Below, in pieces: positions 1 to 5,717 of a stretch of DNA of 13,494 bases. The translations under genes were made by a program, and so were the position numbers. Where the stretch lies: assembly GCA_002398105.1 (NCBI GenBank), contig DHCD01000020.1, positions 22,763 through 36,256 of the forward strand, in the 5' to 3' direction. This DNA comes from Syntrophomonas sp. UBA4911 (lineage in GTDB: Bacteria > Bacillota > Syntrophomonadia > Syntrophomonadales > Syntrophomonadaceae). Under the pieces are notes generated by a model. The model had not been told where the DNA came from, did no database searches, and saw only the letters and a program-made list of their open reading frames with translations. Each line of letters opens with the position of its first letter. Position 1 is the first letter of the stretch.

Positions 1-330
1 CATAACCGCCTGCAGGTGAATTTCAGCCACCAGGCATATGATCATGAGTATTCCAGAATTGATGTCGCTATAATGGCGTATGCTCCGAGCCCAAAAATCA
101 GCCTGGATACTTCTTTTAAAACCCAAATCCAGTTCTGGGAACTGGATCTTGATTACCGCGGAGATATTTTCCGCTCTCAGGTGCAGATCATGCGGGATAA
201 AATGAAATGGGACGAATCGTTGCCGACTTCTGCCAGCGTGTTAATTCCCCGTGGGGAATCGGGAGCTGTAGCGGTAAGGGTGCATGATATTTTCGGAGAC
301 CGCTGTACCCAGGTGTTTCAATACGGATAA
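1..330 (+). CDS. C-terminal part of an unidentified protein (5' truncated)
   Basis: An open frame runs from the window edge to TAA at 328-330, giving 109 visible residues. No start with a ribosome binding site is seen inside it, so the true start lies upstream. The fragment is soluble-looking, mixed alpha/beta, without signal peptide, membrane segment or cysteine cluster. It contains a WELDLDYRG stretch and ends in a beta-rich tail (SGAVAVRVHDIFGDRC). From memory this tail is loosely reminiscent of the AVKVxDIFGND ending of some adenine-specific DNA methylases. No catalytic motif is visible, so this is only a weak suggestion and the product is left unknown. It is followed 30 bp later by an intrinsic terminator, which makes it the last gene of its transcript. 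Confidence 0.7.
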   Translation, partial: HNRLQVNFSHQAYDHEYSRIDVAIMAYAPSPKISLDTSFKTQIQFWELDLDYRGDIFRSQVQIMRDKMKWDESLPTSASVLIPRGESGAVAVRVHDIFGDRCTQVFQYG

Positions 331-360
331 TCCAAGCATAAGACCTTTTTGACGCGGAAT

Positions 361-386
361 AGCCTCGGAGTACCGGGGCTTTTTTT
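361..386 (+). terminator. Rho-independent terminator of the first gene
   Basis: An 8-bp stem (AGCCTCGG / CCGGGGCT, one G-T pair) closes a 4-base loop AGTA and is followed directly by six more T residues. It lies 30 bp after the stop codon at 330 and separates the first gene from the regulatory region that follows. Confidence 0.88.
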
Positions 387-424
387 GCGTTCTCTCAGCC
401 CCGGGGCGGATAAAATTTACCATC

Positions 425-478
425 TTCAATATTTTTTCAGCTTTAATTCAGGGCAATTTCAGTTAGGGACTGGATAAT
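425..478 (+). promoter_or_regulatory. Response-regulator box array and promoter of the 21-aa ORF / orphan regulator
   Basis: TTCAG-type pentamers occur at 425 (TTCAA), 436, 447 and 458, each exactly 11 bp after the last, so all face the same side of the helix. Ten bases after the last box is a good -10 hexamer, GATAAT (473-478); no consensus -35 is present, and the boxes sit where a -35 would be. OmpR/PhoB-family regulators bind tandem direct repeats of about 11 bp as head-to-tail dimers, often replacing the -35 element. The layout therefore suggests an activated promoter with a start near 485. The rest of the 331-553 stretch holds only the terminator at 361-386 and a leader of about 70 nt. 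Confidence 0.72.
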
Positions 479-553
479 ACATGCAGCAGGATGCGGAGGT
501 GGTAAATTAAGGATACCATACAACCACAATAAATTATTTGGAGTGATGATTGT

Positions 554-619
554 ATGTCGACCTTTAATATACCCAAGGCAGCCAATTCCAATCCCATTGA
601 AGCTTTGCGCTTCGAATAG
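554..619 (+). CDS. 21-aa small ORF / possible leader peptide
   Basis: ATG at 554 opens a 21-codon frame ending with TAG at 617-619 (MSTFNIPKAANSNPIEALRFE). A Shine-Dalgarno-like GGAG (540-543) lies 10 bases upstream. The ORF is downstream of the TTCAG-box promoter and 38 bp ahead of the orphan response regulator, so both would be on one transcript. The ribosome binding segments of the two ORFs look alike (GGAGTGATGATT and GGAGTGGTGATT). The peptide has no cysteine, no hydrophobic segment and no obvious export signal. It could be a leader peptide, a small regulatory protein, or a chance ORF; nothing in its sequence indicates a function. Confidence 0.45.
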   Translation: MSTFNIPKAANSNPIEALRFE

Positions 620-657
620 TATCCGTCCTCTATAGTTTTGATTGTGGAGTGGTGATT

Positions 658-1332
658 TTGAGTACTATCTTTGTCATCGGCGGCGAGGAAAGCAGTAGCT
701 GTATCCTTAAGGAATATCTGTTGCGGGAAAAGTTCAGGGTGGAAATCTTCACTTCGGTTGAAGAAGCCAGGAAACGATTAAAATCAGAATTCGCAGATAT
801 GTTTATTCTGAATTTTACCCGGCCCGATCATGAGAGCCTGGAGTTTTGCCGGGAGATAAGAAGCCGTAGCGGCCTGCCGGTGATCGTTATTGTTGATCAG
901 CAGCCCGAAAGCGCTTTGATTCCGGGCCTGGAAATAAGCGCCGACGACTATCTGATCAGGCCTTTCAGTCCTCGGGAGGTGATATCCCAGGTCCGGTCTT
1001 TGTTTCGATCTTCCCCTCTGCCGGCCGCAACCGAGGAGATAATAACGGCGGGCAATCTGGAGATCAATCTCAATGACCGGCATATCACGGTAGATGATCA
1101 GGAAGTCCTGCTTACCCCCATGGAATATGAATTCCTATTATTGCTGGTCCAGCAACCCCAGCGCAGCTTTAACCGCCAGGAACTGCTGGATCGGGTTTGG
1201 GGGTGTGATTACGTCGGCAGCCCCAGAGCGGTCGACGACCTGGTCAAACGCCTGCGCCGGAAATTGCGGCAAAGCGGATCAAGCAAGAATGTCAAAACCA
1301 TCTGGGGGTACGGATACCGGTTTGAAGAGTAG
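658..1332 (+). CDS. Orphan OmpR/PhoB-family response regulator with degenerate (non-phosphorylatable) receiver
   Basis: A 224-aa DNA-binding transcription regulator, assuming the TTG start at 658. GGAG at 646-649 is 8 bases upstream of it, whereas GTG codons at 649 and 652 overlap or abut that site. Residues 1-115 follow a receiver fold but lack its chemistry: the acidic pair is replaced by GG in VIGGEE (8-9), the phospho-Asp by N52 (ILNFTRP), the switch Thr by V79, and the invariant Lys by R101 in DDYLIRPFS. Residues about 125-224 form a normal winged helix-turn-helix (LTPMEYEFLLLL, then the recognition helix around RAVDDLVKRLRRKL, and the terminal hairpin WGYGYRF). No histidine kinase is adjacent. 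Such atypical regulators usually work without phosphorylation, through ligand binding, dimerisation or abundance. Its upstream promoter has the same boxes as the two-component operon at 2826. Confidence 0.9.
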   Translation: MSTIFVIGGEESSSCILKEYLLREKFRVEIFTSVEEARKRLKSEFADMFILNFTRPDHESLEFCREIRSRSGLPVIVIVDQQPESALIPGLEISADDYLIRPFSPREVISQVRSLFRSSPLPAATEEIITAGNLEINLNDRHITVDDQEVLLTPMEYEFLLLLVQQPQRSFNRQELLDRVWGCDYVGSPRAVDDLVKRLRRKLRQSGSSKNVKTIWGYGYRFEE

Positions 1333-1409
1333 AGGCAATCGGACCGCGCTATCGAACCTGAAAGGGAATTCTGCCGGCAAGCCGGGAGAGGGAGGGGGAA
1401 GCTAAAATC

Positions 1410-1556
1410 ATGAGGGGGGCCGGGATGACAGCCAGGGGGATAAGCGTCGGTGATCTCAAGCAGGATGATATGCTGGAAGTATGGTTTGAAGAGGGGCAGG
1501 GGGATGAACAGAAGACGGTCGCCGCAGTAAAAGTCAGGCAGACTCCGCAGCCATAG
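1410..1556 (+). CDS. 48-aa hypothetical small protein
   Basis: ATG at 1410 opens 48 codons ending in TAG (1554-1556). A purine-rich GGAGGGGG (1391-1398) precedes it, at slightly long spacing; the in-frame ATG at 1425 is an alternative start. The peptide has a basic N-terminus (MRGAGMTARG) followed by a stretch with alternating hydrophobic residues (ISVGDLKQDDMLEVWFEE, then VAAVKVRQ), as in a small beta-strand protein. It resembles only loosely the VGDKVEVWF style of small OB-like domains such as DUF3221, and may be a remnant. It lies 77 bp behind the orphan regulator and before the bidirectional terminator. Between 1333 and 1666 nothing else was found. Confidence 0.35.
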   Translation: MRGAGMTARGISVGDLKQDDMLEVWFEEGQGDEQKTVAAVKVRQTPQP

Positions 1557-1610
1557 AACCATAATATAAACTATATAAAACAGGGGGCGGCAGACCTTGG
1601 CTTGTTTTAA

Positions 1611-1645
1611 AAAAGACCGTTAACGATTGGCGTTAACGGTCTTTT
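1611..1645. terminator. Bidirectional terminator with perfect 15-bp stem
   Basis: AAAAGACCGTTAACG and CGTTAACGGTCTTTT pair perfectly around the 5-base loop ATTGG. The stem ends in T4 on the plus strand and in a T6 run on the minus strand (AAAAAA at 1609-1614 on plus). It lies 22 bp past the stop of the minus-strand repeat gene and also past the plus-strand regulator/48-aa ORF, so it can stop both converging transcripts. Confidence 0.92.
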
Positions 1646-1666
1646 CGGCAAGCTGCCGGGTCGTAA

Positions 1667-2500
1667 TCAGACGCTTTCGGGGGAAATGTTCAGGATGTCA
1701 TTGATGGCTGCGGCCTGCTCCCGGGATATATTGCCGGCGGATACCAGCTCATCCAGGGAATTCTGAAAATTACCCCAGAGATTTCCCGTCTGCGCATCAG
1801 CGCTGCCATCTGCATAAGACTGCAAGGTCTCCTGAATGGCGTCTTCCTGTTCCTGGGTTATAGTGCCGGATGACACTAAATCCTCCAGTTCTTCAGTGAG
1901 CCAGTCCTCAGAATCGTCCCTGCCGGCAGGAGGCGGAGGCGGAGTACCCTGGGAAGGGGGCTTTAAGGCAGACTGGACGGCGCTTTTTTGCTCTTCGCTG
2001 ATCGTGCCTGCGGCGACCAGTTCATCCAGCTTATCGCTGAGCAGTTGCCCAAAACCGCCTTGGAACGGAGGCGCACCCTGGGCGGGAGGTTGCAATGCGG
2101 CCTGGACGGCCTTTCCCTGCTCTTGGGTTATAGTGCCTGCGGCAACCAGTTCGTCCAGCTTATCGGACAGCACGTGTTCAAAGCTTTCCACCTGGGAGGA
2201 AGAAGTCAGGGAATTCTGGATGGCAGTTTCCTGTTCTGCAGTGATGGTGCCGTCGGTTGCCAGAGCCTCCAGCTTGTCTTCCAGGATTTGGGTCAGATCA
2301 TAGGTGGAGGAGCTGTCATCGGAAGATAACATGTCTTCCTGGGCCGACAATAAAGCATTGATAGCCGCCTGGCTGATCTGCACCGTATCCCCGCTAGAGC
2401 TTGAAGCGGTATCGGTTTCCTCACTGTTGCTCAAGGTACTGTTCTGCAGGGTGTTTCTGATAAAGGAAGAATAGATATTGGGGTCCCAACTTACATTCAT
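1667..2500 (-). CDS. Five-repeat protein with SHOCT-like helical hairpins
   Basis: A 277-aa acidic protein without cysteine, signal peptide or membrane segment. The ATG at 2500 is chosen because AAGGAG lies 8-9 bases upstream; an in-frame GTG at 2509 overlaps that site. Residues 1-70 are Ser/Thr/Asp-rich and include GDTVQISQAA, a style common in flagellum-associated proteins. Five 26-residue repeats then start near residues 73, 111, 154, 201 and 245, pattern LxxKLxELVxxGTITxEQxxAxQxxL. They are joined by Gln/Pro/Gly-rich linkers (PPAQGAPPFQGG near 138-149; PPSQGTPPPPPAG near 181-193). The helix-GTIT-EQ-helix unit resembles SHOCT domains, which are short oligomerisation hairpins, but that is a pattern match only. 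The gene diverges from the two-component operon. Function unknown; a scaffold or adaptor role is inferred. Confidence 0.85.
   Translation of the reverse strand: MNVSWDPNIYSSFIRNTLQNSTLSNSEETDTASSSSGDTVQISQAAINALLSAQEDMLSSDDSSSTYDLTQILEDKLEALATDGTITAEQETAIQNSLTSSSQVESFEHVLSDKLDELVAAGTITQEQGKAVQAALQPPAQGAPPFQGGFGQLLSDKLDELVAAGTISEEQKSAVQSALKPPSQGTPPPPPAGRDDSEDWLTEELEDLVSSGTITQEQEDAIQETLQSYADGSADAQTGNLWGNFQNSLDELVSAGNISREQAAAINDILNISPESV
2004..2172 (-). repeat. Near-identical DNA repeat inside the repeat-protein gene
   Basis: The 40-bp segments at 2004-2043 and 2133-2172 differ at only a few positions; both begin GTGCCTGCGGC on the plus strand. They are 129 bp (43 codons) apart. They encode the second and third protein repeats (both LSDKLDELVAAGTI). 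The other three repeats are more diverged, so this pair looks like the most recent internal duplication. Confidence 0.75.
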
Positions 2501-2527
2501 TGGCGTCACTCCTTTAAAATTTTATTA

Positions 2528-2533
2528 ATTATA
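2528..2533 (-). promoter_or_regulatory. -10 element of the repeat-protein gene
   Basis: Read on the minus strand, 2533-2528 is a perfect TATAAT, 27 bases before the ATG at 2500. No good -35 is found at the usual distance; that position is taken by the direct repeats at 2540-2578. This implies help from an activator. Confidence 0.55.
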
Positions 2534-2539
2534 TCGAAA

Positions 2540-2578
2540 TTAACAACAATAACATTTATATTTTAACAAAAATAACAA
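2540..2578. repeat. 23-bp-period direct repeat, candidate operator
   Basis: TTAACAACAATAACAT (2540-2555) and TTAACAAAAATAACAA (2563-2578) match at 14 of 16 positions with a 23-bp period, about two helical turns. They lie just upstream of the minus-strand TATAAT, in the 325-bp divergent region between the repeat-protein gene and the two-component operon. TTAACA resembles the half-site of Bacillus-type PhoP boxes, but the sub-spacing here is 9 and 14 bp rather than 11. The region is very AT-rich, so chance similarity is possible. Confidence 0.45.
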
Positions 2579-2687
2579 TATATAATATTTATGCCGAAAA
2601 TGTGGCAGAATTATGTTGAAAATTTGGAAGAAGCATTACAGTAAAAAGACAGAGTATGGCTGGTTATGCCGCATTTTACCTCCGGAA

Positions 2688-2696
2688 TGGTATAAT
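2688..2696 (+). promoter_or_regulatory. Extended -10 promoter upstream of the two-component operon
   Basis: TGG followed by a perfect TATAAT (2691-2696) forms an extended -10 element; the -35 region is poor, as extended -10 promoters allow. A transcript starting near 2703 would carry the TTCAG boxes in its leader. This would be a second, possibly constitutive promoter ahead of the regulated one at 2736-2791. Confidence 0.45.
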
Positions 2697-2735
2697 ACTG
2701 GTAGAAAAATTACGTGTTCCGGGGAATTTTACCGG

Positions 2736-2791
2736 TTTAGGCAAATTTTCAGCTTTCATTCAGTACAGCTTCAGTTAAGTCGGGATACAAT
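2736..2791 (+). promoter_or_regulatory. Response-regulator box array and promoter of the two-component operon
   Basis: TTCAG occurs at 2748, 2759 and 2770, exactly 11 bp apart, with a weaker TTTAG at 2736. Eleven bases after the last box is TACAAT (2786-2791), a one-mismatch -10 element, and the regulator's ATG is at 2826. The first two boxes share their flanking sequence with the array at 425-478 (TTTTCAGCTTT), so the two promoters look like copies of one regulated architecture. The position directly before a response regulator gene suggests autoregulation. Confidence 0.75.
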
Positions 2792-2825
2792 ATCAATAAC
2801 AAGTCTTAAAGGCGGTAGGTCAGGG

Positions 2826-3509
2826 ATGCAACAGCTAAAGGGAGTAAAAATCCTGGTGGTGGACGATGAACCGAATATCCTGCAGTTTTTGGAACTGGGC
2901 CTGCAAAATGAAGGATTCAAGGTGCAGACTGCTCAGGATGGCCTAACCGCTATTACTTTGATCAAACAGTTTCAGCCCCAGGTGGTGGTTCTGGATGTGA
3001 TGATGCCCGGGATGGACGGCTTTGAAGTCTGCCGCATGCTCAAAAAAACGGAGAATGTGGCGGTGATTATGCTCACTGCCCGGGATGAAGTGGATGACCG
3101 GGTGAAGGGCCTTACTATCGGAGCCGATGATTATTTGATCAAGCCCTTTAGTTTCGAGGAATTGCTGGCCCGGATCTATGCCCGCATCCGCAATCAGTTT
3201 CCCAATTTGTTCGGCGAAGTTGCGGCCGGAGCTTTTCTCATCGACGACCGGCGCAAGGAAATCAAGTTCGAAGACCGGGTTTTGGAGCTGTCTCCGACTG
3301 AATATGAACTGCTCAAATTTTTAGTCCTCAACCACGGGCTGGTATTGAGCAAGGCTATGATTCTGGATAAGGTGTGGGGCTATGACTTCGGCGGCGAGGA
3401 AAACATTGTCGAGGTTTATATCCGTTCCCTGCGGGATAAATTAAACGATAAAGATCATCAAATAATACGGACTATGCGCGGGTTAGGCTACCGGGTCGAC
3501 ATCTCATGA
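2826..3509 (+). CDS. OmpR/PhoB-family response regulator (PhoP-like)
   Basis: A 227-aa transcription factor, complete. The ATG at 2826 is preceded by a purine-rich AAAGGCGGTAGG and gives the canonical start MQQLKGVKILVVDDEP. The open frame extends upstream to 2613, but that extension contains the promoter and no family sequence. The receiver domain (about 5-120) has all key residues: D13/D14, phospho-acceptor D57 (VLDVMMPGMDGFE), switch T84 and K106 (DDYLIKPFS). The winged helix domain (about 130-227) has LSPTEYELLKFL, the recognition helix around NIVEVYIRSLRDKL, and the hairpin RGLGYRVD. Its stop overlaps the kinase start by ATGA, so the two are translationally coupled. It most likely binds the 11-bp-spaced TTCAG boxes in its own promoter. 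The signal is not known. Confidence 0.95.
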   Translation: MQQLKGVKILVVDDEPNILQFLELGLQNEGFKVQTAQDGLTAITLIKQFQPQVVVLDVMMPGMDGFEVCRMLKKTENVAVIMLTARDEVDDRVKGLTIGADDYLIKPFSFEELLARIYARIRNQFPNLFGEVAAGAFLIDDRRKEIKFEDRVLELSPTEYELLKFLVLNHGLVLSKAMILDKVWGYDFGGEENIVEVYIRSLRDKLNDKDHQIIRTMRGLGYRVDIS

Positions 3510-5032
3510 AAGCAAGAATAAGCGCCTGGTTTCGTTCCTTTTTCCCTTCCCATTCCCTGCGGGCGCAATTATTATCCCGTTCCCTGCTCATTCTGGCCGG
3601 ATTGCTGCTCTTGATCGGCCTCCTGCAGTATGTTTTTATGCAGGAGGTCATATACAGAAACAAAGCGGACAGCCTGCAAAGCCAGATCATGCCGCTCTCC
3701 TACGATATACTGAACCAGATGACCGGCAGCCAATATGATGAGATGGGGGGCCTGCCGCGGATTTTTATCCCTGACGCCAATCTGGCCTTTATTGATCAGC
3801 AAGGCAACTATACGGTGCTGTTTGCCGATGACCGCAGCGAGATCATCCCTCCCCGCCTGGAGGCAGGAGAGTATCGGCAGCTCTTGCGCCGTCAGCCGGG
3901 ACCAGGGCAATTTCCCGGTCGCGGCCGGCCGGGTACGCAATTTAACGCGGGCCGGCCCGGCCGGGACTACATCGTAACCAACAGCGGGGGAGCGGAACAA
4001 CTGGTGGTTTTTCAGCCGGTTATCGCCCAACCCGGGCATGAACTAAAGGGCGTACTGCAGATAAGCACCCCCACCGCTCCGCTCAAGGAATTGATGATCC
4101 GGCAGCTGCTTACCTTTTTCCTGCTCAGCTTGATAGCGCTATTCCTGGGGTTGCTGGCCTATTTGCCGGTGCTGAAAAAAACTCTGGTTCCTCTCTCCAA
4201 TATGGTGGATATCGCCGGGCAGATCGACGCCGGCAACTTGGACAGCCGCTTTTCCACCCGGCAAGGGCAGGCGGAAATCGACCGTTTGGCGGAATCATTC
4301 AACGGCATGCTGCAACGCCTGGAGAGTTCCTTCAAGGCCGAGCGGGAGACCCAGGAGCAGATGCGGCGCTTTATAGCCGATGCTTCCCATGAACTGCGCA
4401 CCCCTTTAACCGCAATCCACGGATTCCTGGAAGTGCTGCTGCGGGGGGCGGCCAATCAGCCCGATCAGCTGGAAAAAGCCCTGAAAAGCATGCACAGTGA
4501 ATCGCAGCGCCTCAACAGGCTGGTCCATGATCTGCTGCTGTTGAGCAAACTTGACCGCGCACCCCGCATTGAACTGCAAGAAGGCTGTTTGGACGCGGTC
4601 ATTCAGGAGATGGAACCCCAACTGCGCATTCTGGCCGGCGACCGAAAATTGGAACTAAGAATTGATTCGGTCCTAAGATGCAAATATGACACTGACCAGA
4701 TGAAACAGGTAGTGTTGAATCTCTTTCATAATGCGGTGCAATATACCGACCCTGAACAGGGCCATATACAAATATCATTGACCGGACAGGAGCAGGGAGT
4801 GCAATTGTCGGTGCAGGACAACGGCCCGGGAATCAGCGCCGAGCATCTGGAGCGGGTGTTTGACCGTTTTTATCGCAGTGATTCCTCCCGCACCCGAAAA
4901 TATGGCGGCGCCGGTCTGGGCTTGTCGATCAGCCAATTGATCGTTGCAGGCCACGGTGGCAAAATCAGCGTGGTCAGCCAGGAGGGGCAAGGGACCACCT
5001 TTCAGGTTTGGCTGCCTGCAATAAGCGGATAG
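3506..5032 (+). CDS. Membrane sensor histidine kinase
   Basis: A 508-aa partner kinase of the preceding regulator. The N-terminus is basic, then a membrane helix spans about 24-45. An extracytoplasmic sensor region of about 150 residues follows (47-197), unusual for a Pro/Gly/Arg-rich stretch at about 128-154 (QPGPGQFPGRGRPG). A second helix (about 199-221) and a HAMP linker (about 222-275) follow. The HisKA domain carries the phospho-accepting H295 (DASHELRTPL). The ATPase domain has the N box (N409, LNLFHNAVQYT), G1 (DNGPGI, 438-443), F box (FDRFYRSDSSR) and G2 (GGAGLGLSI). All catalytic motifs are intact, so it should autophosphorylate and transfer phosphate to D57 of the regulator. The ligand cannot be deduced. 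A 12-bp hairpin terminator follows 30 bp after the stop. Confidence 0.95.
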   Translation: MKARISAWFRSFFPSHSLRAQLLSRSLLILAGLLLLIGLLQYVFMQEVIYRNKADSLQSQIMPLSYDILNQMTGSQYDEMGGLPRIFIPDANLAFIDQQGNYTVLFADDRSEIIPPRLEAGEYRQLLRRQPGPGQFPGRGRPGTQFNAGRPGRDYIVTNSGGAEQLVVFQPVIAQPGHELKGVLQISTPTAPLKELMIRQLLTFFLLSLIALFLGLLAYLPVLKKTLVPLSNMVDIAGQIDAGNLDSRFSTRQGQAEIDRLAESFNGMLQRLESSFKAERETQEQMRRFIADASHELRTPLTAIHGFLEVLLRGAANQPDQLEKALKSMHSESQRLNRLVHDLLLLSKLDRAPRIELQEGCLDAVIQEMEPQLRILAGDRKLELRIDSVLRCKYDTDQMKQVVLNLFHNAVQYTDPEQGHIQISLTGQEQGVQLSVQDNGPGISAEHLERVFDRFYRSDSSRTRKYGGAGLGLSISQLIVAGHGGKISVVSQEGQGTTFQVWLPAISG

Positions 5033-5061
5033 TTTAGCGCAATCATTAAAGTTCAATCAAG

Positions 5062-5103
5062 AACGGCCTTCATACCCGATCAGTAGTGCATGAAGGCCGT
5101 TTT
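5062..5103. terminator. Bidirectional terminator, 12-bp stem
   Basis: AACGGCCTTCAT (5062-5073) pairs perfectly with ATGAAGGCCGTT (5090-5101) around a 16-base loop, ending TTTT on the plus strand. It follows the histidine kinase by 29 bp. On the minus strand it also stands downstream of the two small genes at 5203-5572, with a broken T tail (TTCTTGATT), so it may serve converging transcripts. Confidence 0.8.
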
Positions 5104-5144
5104 GGCCTGGAATCAAATCTCCTCCCCTGACGTCGGTTATGGTT

Positions 5145-5182
5145 TTTAGTCAATATTCAGCCTTTCTTCAAGTGAAGTTCAG
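5145..5182 (+). promoter_or_regulatory. Third TTCAG box array
   Basis: TTTAG (5145), TTCAG (5156), TTCAA (5167) and TTCAG (5178) are spaced exactly 11 bp, in the same plus-strand orientation as the arrays at 425 and 2736. No -10 hexamer is seen 10-11 bases after the last box; TATTAA (5201) and TATAAC (5213) are further away. The next genes here are on the opposite strand, so the array lies at their 3' side. It may drive an antisense or small RNA, or have another role. Confidence 0.55.
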
Positions 5183-5202
5183 CCTGCGTTAATCCGCGTC
5201 TA

Positions 5203-5379
5203 TTAATCCCGGTATAACCGCTGCTGCTGGATAAGGCTGCTTATATCGGCTTCTTTATCGTCGCCGATCGGCAGCCAGATATCTTCATAAATATCGTCTT
5301 CATCAAGATAATGACTGGTGGTAGGTATCCTTAAGCGATCGTTCAGATCCCGTATAGGTTCAATACTATATAATATCAT
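5203..5379 (-). CDS. 58-aa acidic small protein, possibly YlzJ-like
   Basis: ATG at 5379 opens 58 codons ending in TAA (5205-5203). GAGGGGAG lies 4-11 bases upstream, an excellent ribosome binding site. The protein begins MILYSIEPI and is acidic (14 Asp/Glu against 6 Lys/Arg), with a central cluster YLDEDDIYEDIWLP and no membrane segment or cysteine. The start resembles the YlzJ-like family of small Firmicute proteins (typical start MILYTxMP, about 65-70 residues), usually found near tepA and ftsK/spoIIIE. Those neighbours are absent here, so the assignment is tentative. It starts 10 bp after the stop of the 60-aa gene and is probably translated from the same transcript. Confidence 0.7.
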   Translation of the reverse strand: MILYSIEPIRDLNDRLRIPTTSHYLDEDDIYEDIWLPIGDDKEADISSLIQQQRLYRD

Positions 5380-5389
5380 TTTCTCCCCT

Positions 5390-5572
5390 CTACATCTCTT
5401 CCCGTGATTTTTTTGCTATCATAGCACCCAGTATATATACGCCAGTAATAGCAGTTGCATGCAGTGCCCACCATCCCGGTTCCAGGAAGCTGAATGTCCC
5501 CGGATCCACTTTATCATTATTGAATAATTTTTTACTTATGGAGTTCTTGCCCTCCATCATACCTGACAACAT
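5390..5572 (-). CDS. 60-aa single-pass membrane small protein
   Basis: ATG at 5572 is preceded by AAGAAGGGGGTG at ideal spacing, one of the strongest ribosome binding sites in the window, so this is very likely a real gene. Residues 1-32 are polar (MEGKNSISKKL, then PGTFSFLEPG). Residues about 33-53 form one hydrophobic helix (from GWWALH to LGAMIA), followed by KKSREEM. The positive charge after the helix favours the C-terminus in the cytoplasm. It is the first gene of a two-gene minus-strand unit with the 58-aa acidic protein, and diverges from dprA across 260 bp. I do not recognise the family. The upstream promoter is unclear; CATATTAT on the minus strand (5691-5684) is a possible -10. Confidence 0.78.
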   Translation of the reverse strand: MLSGMMEGKNSISKKLFNNDKVDPGTFSFLEPGWWALHATAITGVYILGAMIAKKSREEM

Positions 5573-5717
5573 GATTTCACCCCCTTCTTAAAAACATAGG
5601 ACTATTTTTTTTATCTTTCCCGGGTTTTATTAAGCTTAGGAACGAAAAATTTCCCACCCCTGCTGGAATCCAGTTAAGATACCATAATATGTGGGAGCGA
5701 AAAGCAAATAGTAAAAG

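Noticed and set aside
241..429. 62-aa minus-strand ORF
   Set aside because: It overlaps the end of the first gene and passes through its terminator, with no ribosome binding site.
1836..2303. 155-aa plus-strand ORF
   Set aside because: Ser-rich shadow of the repeat-protein gene on the other strand; it has no ribosome binding site and mirrors the repeats.
2613..2825. 71-residue N-terminal extension of the response regulator at 2826
   Set aside because: The extension has no family similarity, and it contains the extended -10 and the TTCAG-box promoter. The canonical receiver start follows ATG 2826.
5064..5126. Short minus-strand frame from TTG after AGGGGAGGAG
   Set aside because: A good-looking ribosome binding site, but only about 19 codons that run straight through the terminator hairpin, so it is unlikely to be translated.
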